Assembly (NCBI GenBank): GCA_013141075.1 | Contig: JABFRQ010000006.1 | Span: forward strand, 1 to 64,000 | From: Methylotenera sp. | GTDB taxonomy: Bacteria > Pseudomonadota > Gammaproteobacteria > Burkholderiales > Methylophilaceae | Direction of reading: 5' to 3' | DNA: 64,000 nucleotides | Program-made: the position numbers and the translations under genes | The notes under the pieces: generated by a model | Told to the model about the DNA's origin: nothing | What the model saw: the letters and a program-made list of their open reading frames with translations, nothing else | Databases searched by the model: none | In this document: piece by piece, positions 58,248-64,000 of the stretch | How the letters are laid out: each line of letters opens with the position of its first letter | How positions within the stretch are numbered: position 1 is the stretch's first letter

Positions 58248-59639
58248 CTATGCAGAAGTGAGTGTTTCTAAGCAAGCATCAAACACCTGCATGAGTTTAT
58301 TCACATCCGCCTCCGTAGTCGTAGGGCAAATCAACATCATGTTGTGAAAAGGTGTGAGTAGCACGCCGCGATTAAGCAAATAAAGGTGAATGGTGCTTTC
58401 AATAGCGTCATTTTGTGCATCACGCGCTTGGGCTGCGTTGGTGGGTGCAACGGCGCAAAATTGCAGCTCTAGCCGCGCGCCCATTCGCGAAATATTCCAC
58501 GGTAATTGATGTGCGTTGATTGACTCTATTAGCTTATGCTCTAAAAGCCGCGCCAATGCTAGCATGTTGCTGTAAGCATCTTCTGTAGCTACTTCAGTAA
58601 GTGTTGCGTGTATTGCGGCAAGCGTCATCATGTTGCCAGATAATGTAGTGCCAATGCCAGAATGCCCCGCGGGTGCGGCATCTTTGGCGGCTTGCATGCG
58701 GGTTGCCATGGCGGCGCTAAAGCCGTAAGCCGCGGCGGGCAAGCCGCCTGCAATGGGTTTGCCGACTACTAAAAAGTCTGGCACCACATTGTTGGCTTTT
58801 GCCCAGCCACCACGCGCGGTGGAGATTGTGTGCGTTTCATCTAAAATAAGTAGTGTGCCATATTGGGTACAAAGTGCGCGCAAGCCTTGTATAAAGCCAT
58901 CGTTAGGCAACACCATGCCGCAGTTGGTGAGCGCAGGTTCGGTGAGTAGGGCGGCAAATTCTCCGCTGGCTAATGCGCGTTCTACCGCTGCTAAATCGTT
59001 AAATGGCACGGCAACGGTATGTAAGCCTAAGTCATACACTTGGCCGAGTAGACTGGCGCGGCTAACTGTTTTTTCATTGATAACATCTGCCATAGTGTCA
59101 TCTCTCAATGTCATGTCTACCATGGCATCATCAAAAGTCCCGTGATAACAGCCATCAAACACCAATAATTTTTTGCGACTTGTCACCGCCCGTGCCCAGC
59201 GCAACACAAAGCGGTTAGCGTCGGTAGCGGTGGTGGCAAGTTGCCAGCACGATAAACCAAAAAAATCGCTTAACACTTCGCCCACAGCGGGCGCTAATGT
59301 TGAAGGTAGCATCGTTGTAAAGCCGCGGCCAGCTTGCTCGGCGATGGCCTTAGCAACAGGCGCAGGGCTGTGGCCAAACATCGCACCTGTGTCGCCCAAG
59401 CAAAAATCGGTGTAATCAATATTGTCAGCACAGGTGAAATGTGCACCTTGCGCTTGGCTGATAAATAATGGCACAGGCGTGCCCCAATCGTTCATCCAGT
59501 GCATGGGCACACCGTATAAAAAATGCTGGCTGGCTTGTTTTGAAAATGCAATAGAGCGCGGATGCAGCTGTAAATAGTGTTCACGTTCAGTGATTAAAAG
59601 GTGTTCTGCATTGCTGGTGATTTTCTGCTGATTATTCAT
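58248..59639 (-). CDS. Class III PLP-dependent aminotransferase
   Basis: A 463-residue enzyme of the aminotransferase III / glutamate-1-semialdehyde aminomutase group. The PLP aspartate is in LLILDETHTISTARGGWAKA, the PLP lysine in FLVVGKPIAGGLPAAAYGF, and the phosphate site in FDGCYHGTFDDA. Divergent from agmatinase and a PuuB-like oxidase, it probably transaminates an amine or aldehyde from arginine/agmatine/putrescine breakdown (inference). It is not hemL by context. Confidence 0.9.
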   Translation of the reverse strand: MNNQQKITSNAEHLLITEREHYLQLHPRSIAFSKQASQHFLYGVPMHWMNDWGTPVPLFISQAQGAHFTCADNIDYTDFCLGDTGAMFGHSPAPVAKAIAEQAGRGFTTMLPSTLAPAVGEVLSDFFGLSCWQLATTATDANRFVLRWARAVTSRKKLLVFDGCYHGTFDDAMVDMTLRDDTMADVINEKTVSRASLLGQVYDLGLHTVAVPFNDLAAVERALASGEFAALLTEPALTNCGMVLPNDGFIQGLRALCTQYGTLLILDETHTISTARGGWAKANNVVPDFLVVGKPIAGGLPAAAYGFSAAMATRMQAAKDAAPAGHSGIGTTLSGNMMTLAAIHATLTEVATEDAYSNMLALARLLEHKLIESINAHQLPWNISRMGARLELQFCAVAPTNAAQARDAQNDAIESTIHLYLLNRGVLLTPFHNMMLICPTTTEADVNKLMQVFDACLETLTSA

Positions 59640-59662
59640 AGTTAAGTGGCTCTAGCAATATT

Positions 59663-59684
59663 TAATAAATGGTACTATTTATTA
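59663..59684. promoter_or_regulatory. Candidate operator between the divergent amine genes
   Basis: TAATAAAT and ATTTATTA flank GGTACT, making a 22-bp palindrome with one mismatched pair. It lies 24 nt from the aminotransferase ATG and 67 nt from the agmatinase ATG, a good position for a regulator controlling both directions. Confidence 0.5.
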
Positions 59685-59750
59685 GACCAACATTTAATTA
59701 GTATTCTACCTATAATATTGCCTTAGTAGCTATCGATTTTGGAGCAGTTA

Positions 59751-60695
59751 ATGGATCACGCGTTTGCTTACCTTTCTACCAGCGGTTTTCTGGGTTTACC
59801 TATTGAAAAGTCTTTGACTATAGTTGCAACTAGTAATAAACCCTACGCCATCGCTGGCATCAATTGGGATGGTAGCTGCACTAACCGCCCTGGTGCTCGC
59901 TTTGGGCCTAGTGCTATTCGCCATGCCAGCCAAATGTTGTGCGATGCTACGCACCCATTATTTGATGTTTCACCGCTTGACTTTTTAAAAGACGTAGGCG
60001 ATTTAAGCTTGCCAAACACCAGCATTGAAGCCATGCGCAGCGCCTTAATGCCGCAAGCGGTTGACCTTATTCAAAACAACACAATGGTGTGGCTAGGTGG
60101 CGATCATTCTATTACTTTGCCCTTACTGCGGGCTTACAAAGCACACTACAAACAACCCTTGGCTTGCATTCATTTTGATGCTCATTGCGACACATGGACA
60201 GACCATTTTGGCGAGCCATCAGGCCACGGCACATGGGTTTACGAGGCGATTACTGAAGGCTTGGTAGATGCTAAATGTTTTGTGCAGATTGGCATTCGTT
60301 CATCTGGCGAGCGCGCCGCGCGTGAATTTGTGAACGACCAAGGCGGCAGAATTTTTACCGCGCGCGAGTTACGCGGCAAAGATGGCGATGCGTTAAATAG
60401 CGTAATTGACGAAGTGCGCGCCAGAATGGCCAAAGCAGGCAATCCGCCGCTCTATTTAACGTTTGATATTGATGCGCTAGACCCAGCATTCGCGCCAGGC
60501 ACCGGCACGCCAGAAGTAGGTGGATTAACGACTGCTCAAGCGATGACGCTACTAGAAGCATGGCATGATTTAAACTGGGTAGGCATGGATTTAACTGAAG
60601 TTTCGCCGCCTTATGATCACGCGCAACTTACCAGCAACGCCGCCGCAACACTAGTGTGGACCTGGCTTTGCGGGCGTATTTTTGCAAAGAAATAA
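59751..60695 (+). CDS. speB: Agmatinase / ureohydrolase
   Basis: A 314-residue arginase-family enzyme. Binuclear manganese ligands: GGDHSITLP, HFDAHCDTW and TFDIDALDPAFAPG. The N-terminus (GINWDGSCTNRPGARFGP) fits agmatinase, which yields putrescine and urea, though other guanidino substrates are possible. The ATG at 59751 has GGAG 7 nt upstream; an in-frame TTG at 59739 overlaps that site and is rejected. Followed after 21 nt by the PuuB-like gene. Confidence 0.92.
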   Translation: MDHAFAYLSTSGFLGLPIEKSLTIVATSNKPYAIAGINWDGSCTNRPGARFGPSAIRHASQMLCDATHPLFDVSPLDFLKDVGDLSLPNTSIEAMRSALMPQAVDLIQNNTMVWLGGDHSITLPLLRAYKAHYKQPLACIHFDAHCDTWTDHFGEPSGHGTWVYEAITEGLVDAKCFVQIGIRSSGERAAREFVNDQGGRIFTARELRGKDGDALNSVIDEVRARMAKAGNPPLYLTFDIDALDPAFAPGTGTPEVGGLTTAQAMTLLEAWHDLNWVGMDLTEVSPPYDHAQLTSNAAATLVWTWLCGRIFAKK

Positions 60696-60716
60696 TGTAA
60701 TAAAAATCGAGAATAT

Positions 60717-62021
60717 ATGTCAGCCGCTACCGAACTCAAACTAACGCAAAACTCCTATTACGCTGCAAGCGCAAACGAGCAGCCAAGTTACTCAACGCTT
60801 GAGGGTGATATTGAAGCCGATGTTTGCGTGGTGGGTGGCGGCTTTGCGGGCTTATCTACTGCCATTGAATTGGCAGATCGCGGCTACAAAGTGGCGGTGT
60901 TAGAAGCCAAGCATATAGGCTGGGGTGCGAGCGGGCGCAATGGTGGGCAATTGATAGCAGGCTTGGCCTGTGAGCAAGATGTGATTGAAAACGCGCTAGG
61001 CTTAGATGCCGCAAAACAAGTGTGGAATATGTCGCTCGAAGCCTTAGCATTAGTACGCGCCCGCGTAAAACGCTTTGATATTAAATGCGATTTAAGCAGC
61101 GGTTTTCTTGGCGTTGCGGTGAATGAAAATAAAGGCGCAAAGCTACGCCAATGGCTTGACGGCATGGCTAAGCGCTATGACTACCATGCCGAGTGGATTT
61201 CGCCCAATGACATCAACCAATGGATAGATAGCCCGCGCTACCACAGTGGCTATTTTGACAAAAGCGGCGGGCATATTCACCCGCTTAATTATTGCCTAGG
61301 TTTGGCAAAAGGCGCGGCAAGTTTGGGCGTGCGGATTTTTCAAAACTCCGCAGTAACGGCCATGCAGCAAGGCGAAACTAATCATTTACGAACAGAAAAG
61401 GGCAACATAAAAGCCAAGTTTGTGGTGCTGGCGGGCAATATGTATTTGCCTGAAGTCTCGCCAAAACTTGCCCCAAGCATAGCGCCGCGCATTATGCCTG
61501 TTGGCACATATATTATCGGCACAGCGCCGATTGACCCTACCTTGGCGGCCAAGTTAATCCCCAGTAATTCGGCCGTGTGCGACACCAATTTTATTTTAGA
61601 TTATTTCAGGTTTTCCGCTGACAAACGCATGATTTACGGCGGCCGCGTAAGCTACAGCGCGCTCACGCCGCCTAACCTAACACAAAGCATGCAAGCGCGT
61701 ATGGTAGAGACTTTTCCGCAATTAAAAGACACAAAAGTAGAATACACATGGGGCGGATTTGTGGACATCACCATGAACCGCGCGCCAGACTTTGGCCGCG
61801 TGGCGCCAAATATCTATTACCTACAAGGCTTTTCAGGCCACGGCGTAGCGCTCACAGGGCTTGCAGGCAAGCTCGTTGCAGAAGCCATCAACGGCCAAGC
61901 CGAACGTTTGGATGTGTTTGCAAAAATTCCGCACCATAACTTTTTTGGTGGTAAATTACTACGCACCCCCGCGCTGGTATTGGGCATGGCTTGGTATCAA
62001 TTAAGGGATGCGCTGGGTTAA
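60717..62021 (+). CDS. FAD-dependent oxidoreductase, gamma-glutamylputrescine oxidase-like
   Basis: A 434-residue DAO-family flavoenzyme. The FAD-binding motif is DVCVVGGGFAGLSTAIELAD (near residue 35), followed by GWGASGRNGGQ. The whole layout resembles PuuB, which oxidises gamma-glutamylputrescine. Together with agmatinase and the class III aminotransferase it suggests a path from agmatine or putrescine to a GABA-like product. A gamma-glutamylputrescine synthetase is not encoded here, so the route is incomplete in the window. Confidence 0.9.
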   Translation: MSAATELKLTQNSYYAASANEQPSYSTLEGDIEADVCVVGGGFAGLSTAIELADRGYKVAVLEAKHIGWGASGRNGGQLIAGLACEQDVIENALGLDAAKQVWNMSLEALALVRARVKRFDIKCDLSSGFLGVAVNENKGAKLRQWLDGMAKRYDYHAEWISPNDINQWIDSPRYHSGYFDKSGGHIHPLNYCLGLAKGAASLGVRIFQNSAVTAMQQGETNHLRTEKGNIKAKFVVLAGNMYLPEVSPKLAPSIAPRIMPVGTYIIGTAPIDPTLAAKLIPSNSAVCDTNFILDYFRFSADKRMIYGGRVSYSALTPPNLTQSMQARMVETFPQLKDTKVEYTWGGFVDITMNRAPDFGRVAPNIYYLQGFSGHGVALTGLAGKLVAEAINGQAERLDVFAKIPHHNFFGGKLLRTPALVLGMAWYQLRDALG

Positions 62022-62034
62022 AGTGTTTGCAAGC

Positions 62035-62073
62035 ATGCTCTGCAAGCCGCATGGATATTGGCTCCCAGAGCAT
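62035..62073 (-). repeat. REP-like repeat copy 7
   Basis: The ends ATGCTCTG and CAGAGCAT are inverted, and the core GCCGCATGGATATTGGC is the reverse of the family core. It is the closest match to the copy inside pgeF. Confidence 0.8.
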
Positions 62074-62087
62074 CGTTAATTAGCATT

Positions 62088-62176
62088 GTAGCCCGCATGA
62101 AATGCGGGAAAGTTATTTGTTAGATGTTATAAAACTCGAGTAACCAGCGATGTTACCCGTATTTCATACGGGCTAC
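62088..62176. repeat. Palindromic repeat, GTAGCCCG...CGGGCTAC
   Basis: Two hairpins, CCCGCATGAAATGCGGG (62091-62107) and CCCGTATTTCATACGGG (62156-62172), lie inside inverted ends GTAGCCCG and CGGGCTAC. It fills part of the gap between the PuuB-like gene and the convergent adhesin-E-like gene. Confidence 0.8.
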
Positions 62177-62286
62177 GCTTGCTTAAACTCGTCGGTATAT
62201 CTGATGCCTCTCATTTAACTTCCTTTTAGTGATTTCAGACATTATCAACTGTCTACTAAATCGGGGGAAGTCCATAGTAAAGACCA

Positions 62287-62721
62287 TTACTTTGGAGGAC
62301 GTCTTTCTGGAGCAATCTCATATAGACTCCCAAAGGTACACGCGTTATCCATTAGTTGATATGGCAATCTAAGTTTATCTGGGTTTATGACATCCCAATT
62401 GGAAGTGAATGCCCCGTTTTTAACCACACTACCTTTGCCCATATTGTTTGAATGTAAAATGGCTGCAACTGAACGTACTTGCATATTTTTGCAATTAAAT
62501 TCTTGCTGTGTCTTTATTGACAACCACTTCCGCCCATTAAAATTTTGACTAACTTTGTAATCACGCAAAGTCCACATCTTCACTAGATCACCTGACTTGC
62601 TAATCGTAGATAATTCAATATAGACTGTGAATTCACTACCATCACTGTGCCTAGTCCATTCAGCCATTGCGTTGCTACTCATTGTGATTAGCAATATAGT
62701 AAAAATGGTTTGTGCATTCAT
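62287..62721 (-). CDS. Surface-adhesin E-like secreted protein
   Basis: A 144-residue protein with a signal peptide (residues 1-20, ending SNAMA). The pattern KMWTLRDYK, then QQEFNCKNMQVRSVAAI and MGKGSVV, with a late cysteine in DNACTF, fits the adhesin-E-like family of small exported proteins. In most bacteria the function is unknown. Its start overlaps the stop of the upstream lipoprotein gene by 4 nt, so the two form an operon. Confidence 0.8.
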   Translation of the reverse strand: MNAQTIFTILLITMSSNAMAEWTRHSDGSEFTVYIELSTISKSGDLVKMWTLRDYKVSQNFNGRKWLSIKTQQEFNCKNMQVRSVAAILHSNNMGKGSVVKNGAFTSNWDVINPDKLRLPYQLMDNACTFGSLYEIAPERRPPK

Positions 62722-63593
62722 TTCATTCCTATTTCAGCATAGTGTTCATCTAAATACAGAGTTTCTTTAATGGCTTCTTGTTGTTTCTTTGACATGGTAA
62801 CTTCTTTTCTGTAATCATTCCCTTCTATATTATAGAAAACCTCATTTTCAGTGTTAGCTGCACATCTTAACAAGCCCATTTGCTCAGTTGTTGCAGGCAT
62901 GTCTACCCACTCCCGCACGTCACCGCCACCATTATCACGCTTAACTTCTGAATATTCGAATGGGATAGTGAAACGCTCACCACCACATTTCACTTCAAGT
63001 TTTTTTACGAACAACCAATCACTTCCATAATACATAAACATAAATCTCAATAAATGACTATCTGATGAAGCGTCTAAAGAAGCCGCTATGTATGGAGAAA
63101 TGGACGTCTTATAACTGCTTCTAAATGACTTATGGTGATAAAATTTTATATCTTCTACTTTATTAACTTCTTTATTAAAGGAAGTTGACATTTTCTTAAA
63201 AAGCTTTTCGTTAGCCTTCTTCTCAGCCTCATCAGCCTTCTTCTCAGCCTCATCATTAGCTTCTCGCTGCTTAATGACCTCCTCATCCGCAGCCTTTAAA
63301 CGCATTTCTGCAGGAATAGCTAATTCGGTTGCTTGAAGTGCCTCAGGGGTACCGGGAAAATTATTTGAAATTTCAAGAGCCAAAATCTGGATTTGCAAAT
63401 CGGGAGCACCATCTGCAATTTTTTTCTGCAACTCATTCAACTTACTAGACGCTCTAGCTTTAATCTCAATTTCTGATTTTTCCACTTGAAGTTTGGCATC
63501 GTCTTTTTGAACTTTAACTTCATGCTCAGAAGTTTTAGGCTCGCATGCAGTTAGAATAATGGTTGATAATAGAACTAGAGCAAAAAATTTCAT
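62718..63593 (-). CDS. Hypothetical lipoprotein with coiled-coil segment
   Basis: A 291-residue protein. The signal peptide ends in the lipobox LTAC (Cys17). Residues 22-60 and 105-150 are highly charged and helical. The second contains EAEKKADEAEKKANEK, made by a perfect 21-bp tandem repeat. The C-terminal half has no known motif. It is AT-rich. The start is the ATG at 63593 with GGAAA upstream. A cell-envelope location is inferred; no function can be given. Confidence 0.8.
   Translation of the reverse strand: MKFFALVLLSTIILTACEPKTSEHEVKVQKDDAKLQVEKSEIEIKARASSKLNELQKKIADGAPDLQIQILALEISNNFPGTPEALQATELAIPAEMRLKAADEEVIKQREANDEAEKKADEAEKKANEKLFKKMSTSFNKEVNKVEDIKFYHHKSFRSSYKTSISPYIAASLDASSDSHLLRFMFMYYGSDWLFVKKLEVKCGGERFTIPFEYSEVKRDNGGGDVREWVDMPATTEQMGLLRCAANTENEVFYNIEGNDYRKEVTMSKKQQEAIKETLYLDEHYAEIGMK
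63214..63255 (-). repeat. 21-bp perfect tandem repeat in the lipoprotein gene
   Basis: Two exact 21-bp units (63214-63234 and 63235-63255) encode seven-residue repeats of the type DEAEKKA in the coiled coil. Confidence 0.9.
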
Positions 63594-63635
63594 TTTTTTC
63601 CTTATTATTTGTTTATTTATTTAACCATTATAGCA

Positions 63636-63672
63636 AGCGTAGGGTGTGCAAATAGCTTTTCATTTGCACACC
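63636..63672. repeat. GTAGGGTGTGC-family repeat
   Basis: GGTGTGCAAAT pairs with ATTTGCACACC. The first 20 nt, beginning TAGCAAGCGTAGGGTGTGC upstream, are the same as at the end of the ankyrin-like gene (6734). Confidence 0.8.
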
Positions 63673-63743
63673 GTTTATCTAAATCATTCACCATAGCACT
63701 GTAAATCAATATCATCACGTATTTGATGCTCCCAATAACTATC

Positions 63744-63775
63744 GTAGGGCGTACCCGTTTACGGTACGCCGTATG
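63744..63775. repeat. GTAGGGCGTACC hairpin repeat
   Basis: GGCGTACC pairs with GGTACGCC around CGTTTAC; the start GTAGGGCGT relates it to the GTAGGGTG family. Confidence 0.75.
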
Positions 63776-63838
63776 CAGCAATATTTGGGAATATATTCTT
63801 AAGTCCTTTTAGGTGGGTTACCAATTACACCAATAAGT

Positions 63839-63868
63839 GGTGGGCAAACTGCGTTTGCGCCACCCTAC
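63839..63868. repeat. GTGGGC-family repeat
   Basis: GGTGGGCAAAC pairs imperfectly with GTTTGCGCCACC, and the end CACCCTAC is that of the 4273 and 6742 elements. Confidence 0.75.
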
Positions 63869-63873
63869 AAAAA

Positions 63874-63909
63874 CTGCCCTGCGAGCCAATATCCATGCGG
63901 GTGCTGGCG
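63874..63909 (+). repeat. REP-like repeat copy 8
   Basis: CTGCCCTGCGAGCCAATATC continues CATGCGGGTGCTGGCG. It is the same variant as copy 3 at 36243-36278. Confidence 0.75.
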
Positions 63910-63937
63910 CGGTGGGTTTGACACCAAACGCCACTGG

Positions 63938-63958
63938 ATTCCAAATCAAGTTTGGAAT
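63938..63958. repeat. ATTCCAAA hairpin repeat
   Basis: ATTCCAAA and TTTGGAAT pair around TCAAG, followed by GACA. It lies next to REP-like copy 8, as another ATGACA-type hairpin lies next to copy 3. Confidence 0.75.
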
Positions 63959-64000
63959 GACAAACGAAATTGCTGTTCTCTGTGCCTTTGTGGTGAATAT

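Larger units (their letters stand above)
63594..64000. other. Repeat-filled intergenic end of the window
   Basis: This 407-nt stretch has no credible gene. It holds the lipoprotein gene promoter region and at least five palindromic repeats: 63636-63672, 63744-63775, 63839-63868, 63874-63909 and 63938-63958. Confidence 0.75.

Noticed and set aside
63594..64000. CRISPR array in the repeat-rich end of the window
   Set aside because: The repeats are of different families with no regular spacing or unique spacers, and no cas genes are present.

Overview
The window reads as a chromosomal segment of a low-GC methylotrophic betaproteobacterium, most likely a member of the Methylophilaceae (Methylotenera-like). 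The reasons are a complete pqqABCDE cluster for the PQQ cofactor of methanol dehydrogenases, a 14-subunit betaproteobacterial-type nuoA-N operon, and the conserved neighbourhoods gyrA-serC-pheA-hisC-DAHP synthase, ndk-rlmN-pilW-rodZ-ispG-hisS-yfgM-bamB-der and bamD/rluD-pgeF. The taxonomic call is inferred from gene content and order only.

Layout. 1-1292 (minus): the start of an Fe-S oxidoreductase, cut by the window edge, and a rubrerythrin. 1662-11713 (plus): gyrA, serC, pheA, hisC and a DAHP synthase (serine, aromatic and histidine synthesis), interrupted at 5451-8396 by an accessory block. That block holds an AT-rich membrane protein with an ankyrin-like tail and two tandem ORF6N-domain genes on the other strand. 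11853-15331: pqqABCDE, then a Bcr/CflA drug exporter. 16811-31482: nuoA-N, encoding respiratory complex I. 31565-35883: a zinc metallopeptidase, a Nudix hydrolase, an SDR-type epimerase, a lytic transglycosylase and a 2OG-Fe(II) oxygenase. 36001: a tRNA-Val(GAC). 36534-48519: the ndk to der block (nucleotide balance, rRNA methylation, pilus assembly, cell shape, isoprenoids, tRNA charging, outer-membrane assembly, ribosome assembly), with a SIMPL-domain gene and two peptide-ABC ATPases placed between hisS and yfgM. 48913-57129: a diguanylate cyclase, a methyltransferase, bamD, rluD, pgeF, a DODA dioxygenase, a ZIP transporter and rimO. 57177-62021: two small genes, then a divergent polyamine-type cluster (class III aminotransferase; agmatinase and a PuuB-like oxidase). 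62287-63593 (minus): a lipoprotein and an adhesin-E-like secreted protein.

Between the housekeeping genes lie several families of short palindromic repeats. One family of about 37 nt has eight copies, one of them read in frame inside pgeF and one a perfect 23-bp inverted repeat after der. A second family built on GTAGGGTGGGC or GTAGGGTGTGC sits at the edges of the accessory genes. The most unusual local feature is a pair of perfect palindromes (13-bp and 16-bp arms) at the same position inside the two ORF6N genes, with different stem sequences and different encoded peptides. The pqqA-pqqB gap can fold into two mutually exclusive hairpins, one of them a terminator. No CRISPR array, prophage, complete insertion sequence or classical defence system was found.
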